From positions 110,448-174,447 of the forward strand of contig DISB01000020.1 in NCBI GenBank assembly GCA_002421685.1: DNA of 64,000 nucleotides. Direction: 5' to 3'. This document shows, piece by piece, positions 1 through 7,885 of this stretch (position 1 is the first letter of the stretch; every line of letters starts with the position of its first letter). This DNA comes from Bacteroidetes bacterium UBA6221. Lineage in GTDB: Bacteria; Bacteroidota; Bacteroidia; Chitinophagales; Chitinophagaceae. Made by a program: the position numbers and the translations under genes. The notes beneath the pieces were generated by a model. It was not told where the DNA came from. It was given only the letters and a program-made list of their open reading frames with translations, and made no database searches.

Positions 1-1
1 A

Positions 2-562
2 CTGGATGCCGCTGCAGGCGCTGAAGGCGAGGGTTGGGTGCATTATATGTATCCCGAGCCTGGGGATATTTTTCCAACCTGGAAGTCAAGTTTTGTACAA
101 CGCGTTACATTCCCATCGGGCAAAGAATATATTGTGGGATGTGGCATTTACAACATGGATATGGATAAAGCTTTCATAGAAGATGTTGTAAACCGTGCAG
201 CTAATCTTGTAGCAACTGCGGGGAAAGATGCTTTCCCCCGGCTACGCGACAAAAAAGGCCCGTTTGTCTTTATGGATACCTACATATTTGTAGATAATCT
301 CCAGGGGGTGGAACTGGTGAACGGCGGCCTGCCCAGCCTGGAAGGAAAAAACCTTATGGACCTGAAAGACCTGAAAGGTAAAACCGTGGTACGTGACCAG
401 ATAGATATGGCTATGAAAAAGGGTAACGCATGGTTGGAATGCTACTGGTACCTTCCCGGTAATAATAGTCCCGCACTAAAGAAGACCTATGTGCGGAAAG
501 CCCAATTTGGCGATGAGGTTTACATACTGGGTTCCGGCTTTTATGTAAAAGATAAAAACTAA
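2..562 (+). CDS. Cache-domain protein, C-terminal part (5' end outside window)
   Basis: The frame is open from base 2 with no start codon, so the gene begins upstream. The visible 186 residues contain a single-Cache-type segment (GWVHY ... KSSFV ... VGCGIYNM), followed by a second similar segment (GPFVFMDTYIFVDNLQG ... ECYWYLPG ... YILGSGFY). Two consecutive Cache repeats of this type occur in extracytoplasmic small-molecule sensor or binding proteins. The protein stops straight after the second repeat, with no kinase, methyl-accepting or cyclase domain behind it. It may therefore be a free secreted or periplasmic ligand-binding protein rather than a receptor. The Cache assignment is by motif recognition. 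The ligand is unknown, and an N-terminal signal peptide cannot be checked. Confidence 0.72.
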   Translation: MDAAAGAEGEGWVHYMYPEPGDIFPTWKSSFVQRVTFPSGKEYIVGCGIYNMDMDKAFIEDVVNRAANLVATAGKDAFPRLRDKKGPFVFMDTYIFVDNLQGVELVNGGLPSLEGKNLMDLKDLKGKTVVRDQIDMAMKKGNAWLECYWYLPGNNSPALKKTYVRKAQFGDEVYILGSGFYVKDKN

Positions 563-638
563 GCGCAGAAAAATTCAATATTCACATATGGTTTTACTTT
601 AAGATTTTTCTTATATTTATAATGTAAAACCATTCTAT

Positions 639-800
639 ATGGAATATACATTCCTGGTGAGGGGTTATGCCAGTAAGGACGTTTGGCTATGGCTGGCGGT
701 CTTGGCCCTTATAGTATTGCTGCTAGGCGGCAGGTGGCTGATTACGAAACTGCGGCACTTTATCAAAAAGAAGAAAGAAAGCACTTTGTCCACCCGGTAA
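639..800 (+). CDS. Small single-pass membrane protein, 53 aa
   Basis: An ATG at 639 opens a 53-codon frame ending in TAA at 798-800. The protein has a polar N-terminus, one strongly hydrophobic segment at about residues 15-31 (VWLWLAVLALIVLLLGG) and a Lys/Arg-rich tail (KLRHFIKKKK). This is the classic layout of a small inner-membrane protein with the basic end inside. It lies 76 bp after the Cache gene on the same strand. A 69-codon frame (683-892) overlaps it in another phase, has no such structure and is rejected. I do not recognise a family. The call rests on the coherent membrane-protein composition. Confidence 0.5.
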   Translation: MEYTFLVRGYASKDVWLWLAVLALIVLLLGGRWLITKLRHFIKKKKESTLSTR

Positions 801-968
801 ACTACGTCAAGTGTCGCAAAATGTACCGACTCGTTCTGAATGGCTTACAGATTGGCCATGTAATTCTGCTAACCTTCGGACTTATTTCATAATATTGTAA
901 TAAGTTAAACGTGATAATTATGTCATATCTCAGGATGATAACGCCTGTTATGTCAAAGAACTTCCTGC

Positions 969-1012
969 CTCGCGGGGTTTATGAACAAAACTCGCGGGGT
1001 TCATGAACAAAA
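969..1012. repeat. Two 22-bp direct repeats, one mismatch
   Basis: Two adjacent units (969-990 and 991-1012) share the core CGCGGGGTT-Y-ATGAACAAAA and differ at one base. The 22-bp period and the TTTGTTCAT core on the minus strand resemble the direct-repeat sites before the operons at 4818 and 7680. This copy lies between the 3' ends of flanking genes, downstream of the membrane peptide and beyond the terminator at 1054-1080. It has no obvious promoter to control. The stretch 801-1053 holds nothing else that I can identify. Confidence 0.7.
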
Positions 1013-1051
1013 GTGATATTTAAAATATACGTAAACCAAGGCAGGGAATTT

Positions 1052-1080
1052 AAAAAAGAGAGGCGTTTCACCTCTCTTTT
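1052..1080 (-). terminator. Rho-independent terminator of the 1085-2296 gene
   Basis: A 10-bp perfect stem (AAAAGAGAGG at 1054-1063 with CCTCTCTTTT at 1071-1080) and a 7-nt loop lie 5 bp after the stop codon of the minus-strand gene. On the minus strand the stem ends in a run of Ts. Confidence 0.85.
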
Positions 1081-1084
1081 CAAA

Positions 1085-2296
1085 TTATTTTATTAGCGTT
1101 ATCCGCTCCACGTGCCGCAGCCCGTCGCCGGAAATGTGGATGGTATAGTTGCCCGGGGGCAGGTTATTATCCAGTTGGATGGATTTTTTCTGCTCACCCG
1201 TCATTTCGCTCTCATACACTGTAGAGCCGAGTGTATTCATTACCCGTATGGTATAAACGCCTTTTTGCGGCATTTCTATATTGAAGGAGCCTGTGCTGGG
1301 GTTGGGGTACACGGCTATTTTTCTCTCACGCGTATTTACTATACCCGATGCGTAAGCGCCGCGTTTTTGCAAGCCAACAGGACAATCCGCCGGCGATTCA
1401 GGTTCCTCGTCACAACCAGCCACCGCAATTGCAAGGAAAAAATGTCCCGGATCTGTTGTGGCCGCAAAATTGGGAGCAAGGTGTATTTTTTGTCCTATTA
1501 GTTTTGTGTCCTGGGCCTGGTTGTTGGTTGTAGTGTTAACCGGGCCCTGAGCCCATATTTCGGATACCTGGGTAAGTGCCGGGGTTATGTAATTCCCGTT
1601 GTTGTCGTCGTAAGAGACATAACCACCTGAACAGGCGGTTATTTTGACCTTGTCTATAGACGCATCGCAATTTCCGGAAATTGGATTCAGGTATATCCAT
1701 ACTTGTTCAAAATCGTTGGTAGCCGTGTAGGTGAACGTATGCACATAACCCGTTCCGGGCGATATGGTGCCGGTGGTACCTATGTATTCTTTCTGAAAGG
1801 GTGTATGGTCCCAATTGTGGATGAGGTTTAATTTGGATACACAAATATCCGTGGTGTTAGGTTCAGGGTAGCATTGTTCGTAAATGTAGCCTTCTATTAA
1901 ATTTGCTGTAGCCCATACATCCAACGAAAATTGTTCATTAACACCTATGGCGTCAAAAGTTATCTCAACTTTGTAAACAACATCCTTTTTGAAATAGTAT
2001 CCGCCGACTATTCCCTCGCCGTAAGGCTCCGGTTCGCGCTGTTTGTCCAGGCAGTAAAGAAGTTCTCCGCGTAGGTGAAGACGACCGTTATTAGCCGATT
2101 CCCAATCTGGTGTGCCGTGGCTCCGGTACCAGTTGCATAAGAAACCATCGTCGAATACGGGACAGGGGCCGTATTGTGAAAATTGGGGATTAATATGTGT
2201 AAAGTCCCCGTTGTATATATCTTGTGCTTTTGTCTTGTAGGGTCGCCCTGCCACCAGCAAACCGAAGAATAAAAGCACTATAATGCGTTCTTTCAT
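1085..2296 (-). CDS. Secreted T9SS type A sorting-domain protein, RSHGTP family, 403 aa
   Basis: Starts with a signal peptide (MKERIIVLLFFGLLVAG). The C-terminal ~75 residues are a T9SS type A sorting domain (IAVYPNPSTGSFNIEMPQ, IRVMNTLG, ending GLRHVERITLIK), which targets the protein through the type IX secretion system to the cell surface or medium. The N-terminal module carries WYRSHGTPDW at about residues 57-66 and then GEGIVGGYYFK, a pattern shared with the paralogues at 2387 and 4917. It resembles the W...GTPD motif common in Bacteroidota secreted proteins with a jelly-roll-like domain, so binding of an extracellular ligand, perhaps glycan, is plausible but inferred. It is separated from the upstream paralogue by a strong terminator (2352-2382), so it may have its own weak promoter or depend on read-through. 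No fibre-like partner gene precedes it directly. Confidence 0.85.
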   Translation of the reverse strand: MKERIIVLLFFGLLVAGRPYKTKAQDIYNGDFTHINPQFSQYGPCPVFDDGFLCNWYRSHGTPDWESANNGRLHLRGELLYCLDKQREPEPYGEGIVGGYYFKKDVVYKVEITFDAIGVNEQFSLDVWATANLIEGYIYEQCYPEPNTTDICVSKLNLIHNWDHTPFQKEYIGTTGTISPGTGYVHTFTYTATNDFEQVWIYLNPISGNCDASIDKVKITACSGGYVSYDDNNGNYITPALTQVSEIWAQGPVNTTTNNQAQDTKLIGQKIHLAPNFAATTDPGHFFLAIAVAGCDEEPESPADCPVGLQKRGAYASGIVNTRERKIAVYPNPSTGSFNIEMPQKGVYTIRVMNTLGSTVYESEMTGEQKKSIQLDNNLPPGNYTIHISGDGLRHVERITLIK

Positions 2297-2346
2297 GTCT
2301 GTTACTGTTTTTATCTTTTAAGATTAATTTTCATTCTGTCACCGAT

Positions 2347-2382
2347 AAAAAGTTAAAGAGAGGCAGAGTGCCTCTCTTTAAC
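2347..2382 (-). terminator. Strong rho-independent terminator of the 2387-3631 gene
   Basis: A perfect 14-bp stem (GTTAAAGAGAGGCA at 2352-2365 and its complement at 2369-2382) with a 3-nt loop sits 5 bp after the stop codon. On the minus strand it is followed by TTTTT. Its palindromic A/T flanks may also let it act on opposing transcripts. Confidence 0.9.
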
Positions 2383-2386
2383 AGTG

Positions 2387-3631
2387 TTACTTAATCAATG
2401 TAATCCGTTCAACATGTCCCAGGCCATCGCCTGTGATATGGATGGTATAGTTGCCGACTGGCAGACCATTATCCAACTGTATAGTGGCCTTCTGCTGCCC
2501 GGAAAGGTTGCCTTCGTACACCGTTGCACCCATCATATTCATTACCCGTATGCTATAGTTACCTCTTTGCGGTATTTCAATATGAAAGGCGCCGGTAGTG
2601 GGGTTGGGGTAAATATTGATTTTATCCCAGATTGCTATGTGGCTTGTGCCCTTTGCATCGGTTTTATTGCCACTTCTTCCGGGCTTGCCCCTGCCATCAC
2701 CCTCACCACCATCGCCGTCACGTGGCGGTGGACAATTGTTGCTACAGGTAAAATAATTAACCATAGCGAGAAAGGAAGCGCCGTAGTTTACTGATGCAAT
2801 AAAATTGCTTTTGAACTCAACGTGGTACTTTGCTTCAAATATTGTCTGCCCACCCGGATCGACAGCGACAGGAGTGGAAGAGCCCCCATTGTAAGAAGAT
2901 CCCGCATAAATATGCTCGTACCTGTTGTGGGTTCCGGCCACAGGGTTATTTGCAACATCATCAAAGTACTGGTCCGCATTGGCCTGGCATTCAATCCCCA
3001 CATCAATTCTATCTAATACGATGAAGTTTAAGTTGTCATTATCTCCGACAGCCTGAAAATAAACGTACAAATAATTAAAGTCATTTTCTGCTGTAAATAC
3101 TTCCGTATGTTCAAAAGTTATTTCGCATGGATTATCGTTCTTTGACGAAAAAGGTAGATCCATCCACTCGTCCTGGAAATTGCCTATTCCCAACCCAGGT
3201 TTTGCGCAAACACAGCCGCAGTTGGCAGGAGGCAGGAATTGCTGCAGATTTTCAGCCAGGAGGACACCAAACTGAGCATTAGGAATATCCCAGTCTGTTA
3301 GCTTGTAGCATATTCTGTACGTTTTCCCCGCTTTAAACTTATATTCCTGCACGATGCCCTGGCCCAAGCCTCTGAACTGGCCGTTGAACCTAACCGCACC
3401 ATTGACAACTTCACAGCCATTTACTATTTCGGCTGTTCCATGAGAGCGATACCAACTATTGAGTGAGCCTGGTCCCGTAGAAATAGAACCTGGCATGAAG
3501 CTTGGACAATTTACCGGGGTGTTAGGGTCATCATTCCCATTGTTAATATCCAAGTCAGGATTTTGCAATTGGGCGAAACTACAGACGCTAAATACCATCA
3601 GCGTGCATAACAATAAATTGATCTTTTTCAT
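2387..3631 (-). CDS. Secreted T9SS type A sorting-domain protein, RSHGTP family, 414 aa
   Basis: Signal peptide MKKINLLLCTLMVFSVCSFAQ. The N-terminal module has SWYRSHGTAE and GQGIVQEYKFKAG, as in the paralogues at 1085 and 4917. A cysteine cluster (NCGCVCAK) lies in the middle. Before the sorting domain is a Gly/Asp/Arg-rich linker (about residues 295-320) such as often precedes T9SS C-terminal domains. The sorting domain begins at INIYPNPTTG and ends GLGHVERITLIK. It is 39 bp downstream of the fibre-like gene 3671-4744 on the same strand, so the two probably form one transcript ended by the hairpin at 2352-2382. The product is expected at the cell surface; the ligand is unknown. Confidence 0.86.
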   Translation of the reverse strand: MKKINLLLCTLMVFSVCSFAQLQNPDLDINNGNDDPNTPVNCPSFMPGSISTGPGSLNSWYRSHGTAEIVNGCEVVNGAVRFNGQFRGLGQGIVQEYKFKAGKTYRICYKLTDWDIPNAQFGVLLAENLQQFLPPANCGCVCAKPGLGIGNFQDEWMDLPFSSKNDNPCEITFEHTEVFTAENDFNYLYVYFQAVGDNDNLNFIVLDRIDVGIECQANADQYFDDVANNPVAGTHNRYEHIYAGSSYNGGSSTPVAVDPGGQTIFEAKYHVEFKSNFIASVNYGASFLAMVNYFTCSNNCPPPRDGDGGEGDGRGKPGRSGNKTDAKGTSHIAIWDKINIYPNPTTGAFHIEIPQRGNYSIRVMNMMGATVYEGNLSGQQKATIQLDNGLPVGNYTIHITGDGLGHVERITLIK

Positions 3632-3670
3632 AGTTAAAAGTTTTAAAATGAATGAATTGAACAGGATTCC

Positions 3671-4744
3671 CTAATTCATTTTTGCTTTTAACTTTTCGAT
3701 CTCTTTTTGTTGTTGTATGATGTACAGTGTCAGCTCTTCAATTTTCTGCAATAGTTTTGCATCCATCTGTGCCAGGTCCAGGCCATTTGCGTGCACTTCT
3801 TCGGTAGATGGTATTTCGGGGAGGTGTTTGTTTTTCTTTATGTATTCTTCAACATCATTGATTGACCGCAATTCATAATCATCTGCGAATACAAAATCAG
3901 ACCAGTTGGTGGGGTCGTTACTCATTGCCACTTTTACCTTCTCGGTCAGGATACCTTCCTGTACATACAACCTGTAACCGGCGGGAGTTGGCACTGAGCC
4001 AACTATGACTTTACCATCCTTTTCTATAGCCATATTAGTTGTCCAGCCACCGAACTGGCCGCCGGACCATTTTGAGAAATAGATCGCTCCGCCATTACCA
4101 TTACCGTTAGCTACAAGTACGATATCACCCTGGCCGCTAGTTGGATGTTGGGCGCCATTAAGCATTATACCAGCCCCTTCGTGCCAGCCGGTTTTTGCAA
4201 AAATGGCCATAGACCCGTTGGTATTACCTTTCAGGTAATGATCAAGTGATGTGCCTGGGCCATATTCAATAGAACGGCCGCCTAAGGAGAGGTCGCCCTC
4301 ACCGGAAATCAAGCCTACAGGGTGCCATCCGCCACCATTATTGTTAATGAAAGCAAAAGAATTATCAGTAGGTGCAGCAGGATTAGAAACAAAGCTGATT
4401 GCTCCATTCACCGTACTACCTACAGCATCCAGCAGAATGCCGGAGCCGTCGGTCCAATTGGTTCTACTATAAATTGCTAAACCTTCATCAGAACGCCCCC
4501 ATATGTGCCTGTAATTAGTACTATTTTCAAACCCGATATCTCCATTTACGGTCAATCGGTGTAACGGTGGTGTACCGGTGGATGTACCGATGCCGAGGTA
4601 GTTGTGTATAAATACGTCGTTAACTACCCCCGGGTCTGTTTCTATATCATTGGCGTTTACGGTTGACCATTGCCCATAAGAATTGTTTACCGACAGAATG
4701 GAAATTGCTGCGATTGCGCATGTGATGATGATTTGTTTTTTCAT
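3671..4744 (-). CDS. Fibre-like secreted protein with S74-type C-terminal domain, 357 aa
   Basis: Signal peptide MKKQIIITCAIAAISILSVNNSYGQ. The body is a repetitive beta-rich stem: units with IWGRSDEGLAIYSRTNW, DHYLKGNTNGSMAIFAKTGW and recurring GSGILLD / GAGIMLN motifs. The C-terminal ~90 residues (TEKVKVAMS..., NWSDFVFADDYEL, NKHLPEIPSTEEV, DLAQMDAKLLQKIEELTLYIIQQQKEIEKLK) form the Bacteroidota version of the tail-fibre / peptidase-S74-like intramolecular chaperone region and end in a coiled coil. Such domains normally direct trimeric folding of fibres. It heads an operon with the T9SS protein 2387-3631 and is a paralogue of the 6332-7618 gene. There is no T9SS sorting domain of its own, so how it is anchored is unclear. 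Confidence 0.8.
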   Translation of the reverse strand: MKKQIIITCAIAAISILSVNNSYGQWSTVNANDIETDPGVVNDVFIHNYLGIGTSTGTPPLHRLTVNGDIGFENSTNYRHIWGRSDEGLAIYSRTNWTDGSGILLDAVGSTVNGAISFVSNPAAPTDNSFAFINNNGGGWHPVGLISGEGDLSLGGRSIEYGPGTSLDHYLKGNTNGSMAIFAKTGWHEGAGIMLNGAQHPTSGQGDIVLVANGNGNGGAIYFSKWSGGQFGGWTTNMAIEKDGKVIVGSVPTPAGYRLYVQEGILTEKVKVAMSNDPTNWSDFVFADDYELRSINDVEEYIKKNKHLPEIPSTEEVHANGLDLAQMDAKLLQKIEELTLYIIQQQKEIEKLKAKMN

Positions 4745-4817
4745 AACATTGATGTTTTATGGTTTGTGAAATAATATATGGGAAATTAGACCCGAAGCGC
4801 CCGGAGAAAAGAAAGCG

Positions 4818-4851
4818 TTTCACGAACGGTCGATTTATTTCACGAAAGGTC
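4818..4851. promoter_or_regulatory. Direct-repeat operator candidate (LytTR-like), period 20 bp
   Basis: TTTCACGAACGGTC (4818-4831) and TTTCACGAAAGGTC (4838-4851) differ by one base and start 20 bp apart, 74-107 bp upstream of the fibre gene starting at 4744. On the minus strand they contain ACCGTTCGT and ACCTTTCGT. The first fits the direct-repeat half-site known for LytTR (AgrA/ComE-type) regulators and the second differs at one base. The period is slightly shorter than the usual 21-22 bp. The repeat is seen; the regulator is inferred. Confidence 0.5.
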
Positions 4852-4862
4852 AGGGGTGACAA

Positions 4863-4889
4863 AATAAAAGAGGGAGCAAAAGCCCCCTC
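4863..4889 (-). terminator. Terminator of the 4917-6305 gene
   Basis: Stem GAGGGAGC (4870-4877) with GCCCCCTC (4882-4889), one mismatch and an AAAA loop. On the minus strand it is followed by TTTTATTTT. It lies 27 bp after the stop of the T9SS gene and before the operator of the next operon. Confidence 0.75.
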
Positions 4890-4916
4890 CTCATTTTACT
4901 GCAGGTATGATTTTAA

Positions 4917-6305
4917 CTATTTCACCAATGTTATGCGTTCCACATGCCGCAGGCCATCGCCGGAGATGTGAATGGTGTAGTTGCCAGGTGGTAGGTTGTT
5001 ATCCAGCAGTATAGACTTCTTCTGTTCGTTCGTCATGTTGCCTTCGTACACCGTAGAGCCCATCATATTCATGACCCGTATGGTATAGTTCCCCCTTTGC
5101 GGTATTTCGATATTGAAAGAGCCGGTGGTGGGGTTGGGGTAGATTGTGGGTTTAAAAGGGGTTGTGTCGGAGAGTTGAGGTTTTGACGTTTCTGAGTGTT
5201 CTTCGTTCTCATGTCGGCCTGGTTTAGCGGATATAGTTCCACAATATTCTTTCGTGTCAATAAGAAAATAGTGCTCATCATCTACTGTACAGTCAAAAGT
5301 GCCAAATACGTTTGTTGCAGCAGCGTACAGCTCTGTGTTTTTATTGCTTTGTGCGCTTACCAACGTGCTATTGGTCCAATGGCCGATATTTATGAAGTCT
5401 TTCATAATAACTCCGTCTGGGACAAAGCTATTGTTTTGACTATACTCAACGAATCCACCTCTGCAAGCTTCAATTTCAATATAGTCTATTGTTAAATCAG
5501 TTTGGCGGCCATCATATTGAGGTGGTGGATTGTTTGAGTATTGGTCATCGAAATTTGCCATTATTAGAATTTCTGTATTATTTGTAGTTATTGTTTTAGT
5601 AAATGTCAATAACTCATTAGACAAAGGCCCATCCGGTAATCCGGGATTGTTGATTTGTGCTACAGTATAGCTACCTAACAATTCAGGAACGCCCAATCCG
5701 GGAGGAGTTGCAGTAGGTGGTGTCGTGTACCATGCATTGTACGGGGGCAAAAGGGCCAACGTTGAAGAGGGAGATGACGTTGATAGTTCGCCACAACCGC
5801 TTACTGTTGCTATCTGTACATTTGATTGAAATGTTGCCAAATCCTGAATAGCCCATATCTCAATTTTTGCTCCCGCTATCGAGGAGAAAATTGGCGTAGG
5901 TTCAGGGGCTGGCGGAACATTCGAATAATCTAAGCCGCTAATGTACTGTGCAGACAAATCCTTAATTTTTACCTTAATTGTAATTATATCTCCTGCGTTA
6001 AAAGTATATGAATGATAAATCCCTTCACCGGCCCCGTCATTTTGTTTGTTGTTAAACATGTAAACAGCATCCGGAGATTGGATATTGTTTGGGATAGGTG
6101 TTCCATGAGACCTTGCCCAACCTTCATAGCAATCTCCAAGCCAATATGGGCATGGCCCATAATATTGTGTCGTGCATTGATAATCACTAAAAGGAGAGTA
6201 TAAGTAATGACCATTAAAGCTGTATGTTCCTTGAGACTTTACTGTGTTAACTTGTATTATAAACAGCAAACTAAGGAATGAAAGCTTATTTATTAGCTTT
6301 TTCAT
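4917..6305 (-). CDS. Secreted T9SS type A sorting-domain protein, RSHGTP family, 462 aa
   Basis: Signal peptide at residues 1-24 (MKKLINKLSFLSLLFIIQ...). The N-terminal module has GWARSHGTPIPN followed by GEGIYHSYTFNAGD, matching the first module of the paralogues at 1085 and 2387. A central region contains Pro-rich loops (VPPAPEPTP, YTTPPTATPPG). A T9SS type A domain closes the protein (TIYPNPTTGSFNIEIPQ ... GLRHVERITLVK). The last ~75 residues are almost the same as in the 1085 and 2387 proteins while the middles differ, which points to gene conversion or strong constraint on the sorting signal. It follows the fibre-like gene 6332-7618 by 26 bp and probably shares its transcript. Surface or secreted location is expected; function unknown. 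Confidence 0.85.
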   Translation of the reverse strand: MKKLINKLSFLSLLFIIQVNTVKSQGTYSFNGHYLYSPFSDYQCTTQYYGPCPYWLGDCYEGWARSHGTPIPNNIQSPDAVYMFNNKQNDGAGEGIYHSYTFNAGDIITIKVKIKDLSAQYISGLDYSNVPPAPEPTPIFSSIAGAKIEIWAIQDLATFQSNVQIATVSGCGELSTSSPSSTLALLPPYNAWYTTPPTATPPGLGVPELLGSYTVAQINNPGLPDGPLSNELLTFTKTITTNNTEILIMANFDDQYSNNPPPQYDGRQTDLTIDYIEIEACRGGFVEYSQNNSFVPDGVIMKDFINIGHWTNSTLVSAQSNKNTELYAAATNVFGTFDCTVDDEHYFLIDTKEYCGTISAKPGRHENEEHSETSKPQLSDTTPFKPTIYPNPTTGSFNIEIPQRGNYTIRVMNMMGSTVYEGNMTNEQKKSILLDNNLPPGNYTIHISGDGLRHVERITLVK

Positions 6306-6331
6306 AATTTCTAGTTTAGTTGTTTATAATG

Positions 6332-7618
6332 CTATTTATTCAATCCATTCTTCAATTCTTCTATTTCTTTCTGCTGTTGAATTATGTACAGGGTTAACTC
6401 CTCGATTTTTTGTAACAGGGTCGCATCCATTTTTGTCAAATCATAACCGTTCTCTTCTACTTCACACGCAGACGGTACATCTGGTAAGTGTTTGTTTTGA
6501 GCAATGAAATTTTGAACGTCGTTCAGTGATTTTAATTCATAGTTATCAGCAAAGACAAAGTCTGACCAATTGCCACCGTTTACAGTAGCTACCTTTATCT
6601 TTTCAGTGAGGATACCAGTTTCTACGTAGAGTTTGTAGTCACTTGCGCTTACCGTCGGAACGTTACCGATTACAACCTGGCCGTCCCCTTGTATAACAAG
6701 CTTATTATTCCACTGAGGGTCTACAAAACGGAAAGCAAGGCTACCCGCTGATTGCGCTTGAGACATGAATGATATAGACCCGGGGTGCGGGCCTGAATTG
6801 CTACCCATCAATATCGCGGAGCCGTTCGTGAGGTCAGTATTTGAGTGTATCCACAAGGCGGATGTTGTATTACCCATGATTTTACGATCAATAACATCCT
6901 GGCGGAAAGTGTAATTACCTCCAATTTCAGTATTTCCACTGCCATCAACTATCAACTTGGGGTGCCAATTTTGGTCAACAAGGCGGAAAGCAGGGTTGGA
7001 GCCGCCGGCATTTGAAACCAAATCTATAGTGGTGTTAGCTCCTATGCCATTAAACATTATTCCACTCCCGTTTGACCAGGAATCTTTGCTGAAAATTGCT
7101 AATGCTCCATCGGTATTGCCATAGATATGCCTGTTTATTCCATGCGGCGAAAACGAAAAATCTCCACCAATTTCCATGTTACTGTTACCATCTATTGTCA
7201 TCCTGTAATTCCAGTTTTGGTCTACAAACCGGAACGCAATATCCGACCCCGTAGCTGTAGAGAGAAGACTCACCTGGCCGATATTGCCAGTCATGGTATT
7301 TTCAGTTTGTAGCAGTATGCCGCTACCATCTGCCCAGGTCCCTTTACTGAAGAAGGCTACCCCATCATCGGTGCGGCCATAAAAATGACGGATGCCGGGA
7401 GTAGCGGTAAAGCCAAAGTTGCCATTTACCGACAATTTGTCCTGTGGGTCGTTATCGCCGATGCCGACATAATCCGTACTACTATTAGAAATTATGTGAT
7501 TACCGGTTCCTCCGGTTCCGGTAGTTGTATATGACCATCCGGGTTGCCCATAAGAATCATTAGCAGCTAAAAGCGAAATGGCAGCAATAGCGCATGTGGT
7601 TAAGACCTGTTTTTTCAT
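6332..7618 (-). CDS. Fibre-like secreted protein with S74-type C-terminal domain, 428 aa
   Basis: Signal peptide MKKQVLTTCAIAAISLLAANDSYGQ. The stem is made of about three long repeats, each carrying an R-x-(I/F)-x-G-(R/N)-T start, a GSGI(L/M) core and a FR(F/L)VDQNW end with a following IDG/VDGSGN-EIGG turn. This is typical of a beta-helical fibre. The C-terminal region (TEKIKVATV, GNWSDFVFADNYEL, NKHLPDVPSACEV, DATLLQKIEELTLYIIQQQKEIEELK) matches the paralogue at 3671 and the S74-like chaperone domains of Bacteroidota fibres, ending in a coiled coil. It is the first gene of a two-gene unit with the T9SS protein 4917-6305. One extra stem repeat makes it longer than its paralogue, consistent with repeat expansion. 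Confidence 0.8.
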   Translation of the reverse strand: MKKQVLTTCAIAAISLLAANDSYGQPGWSYTTTGTGGTGNHIISNSSTDYVGIGDNDPQDKLSVNGNFGFTATPGIRHFYGRTDDGVAFFSKGTWADGSGILLQTENTMTGNIGQVSLLSTATGSDIAFRFVDQNWNYRMTIDGNSNMEIGGDFSFSPHGINRHIYGNTDGALAIFSKDSWSNGSGIMFNGIGANTTIDLVSNAGGSNPAFRLVDQNWHPKLIVDGSGNTEIGGNYTFRQDVIDRKIMGNTTSALWIHSNTDLTNGSAILMGSNSGPHPGSISFMSQAQSAGSLAFRFVDPQWNNKLVIQGDGQVVIGNVPTVSASDYKLYVETGILTEKIKVATVNGGNWSDFVFADNYELKSLNDVQNFIAQNKHLPDVPSACEVEENGYDLTKMDATLLQKIEELTLYIIQQQKEIEELKNGLNK

Positions 7619-7679
7619 AAAATGAAAGTTTTTGAGGTTAAATAATGAGGTAAAGCTGCAGTTTTCTTTATTGCCAAAA

Positions 7680-7729
7680 CGTCACATCCAACGAAAGCCC
7701 GTTTTCATTCAACGGAGATGCGTTTTCAT
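7680..7729. promoter_or_regulatory. Triple direct-repeat operator candidate, period 21 bp
   Basis: CGTTTTCAT occurs at 7700-7708 and 7721-7729, and a weaker copy (CGTCACAT) at 7680-7687, so three units stand 20-21 bp apart. They lie 62-111 bp upstream of the fibre-like gene starting at 7618. This is the same position and period as the repeats before the paralogous operon at 4744. On the minus strand the units read TCCGTTGAATG and TTCGTTGGATG, near the LytTR half-site. Regulator identity is inferred. Confidence 0.45.
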
Positions 7730-7853
7730 CCTACTAAGCAATTTTACTTACTATTATATTGTTCATATTTTTAATTTATTTATCCTGTTTAACCCAACCA
7801 TATGCGACATCAGCGCCCAAGTTTTTATCCCCAAAACGATTTTTGGAATATTT

Positions 7854-7885
7854 TTTGATAGTTCGGGGCCGGTTCTGTATATTTG
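7854..7885 (+). promoter_or_regulatory. rpoBC promoter
   Basis: TTTG at 7854-7857, 20 nt, then TATATTTG at 7878-7885: a full match to the Bacteroidota -33/-7 consensus. The predicted start is near 7892, giving a leader of about 135 nt that opens with a CCCC-TTTTC-GGGG mini-hairpin (7889-7901). The rest of 7730-8028 shows no gene. Confidence 0.8.

Noticed and set aside
683..892. 69-codon + strand frame
   Set aside because: It overlaps the better 53-aa membrane-peptide frame, has no hydrophobic or domain structure and mixed composition.
969..1012. CRISPR repeats
   Set aside because: There are only two adjacent units with no spacer between them and no cas genes.
3671..7618. Phage tail-fibre cluster
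   Set aside because: The S74-like proteins have Sec signal peptides and T9SS partners, and no phage structural genes occur. They are cellular surface fibres.
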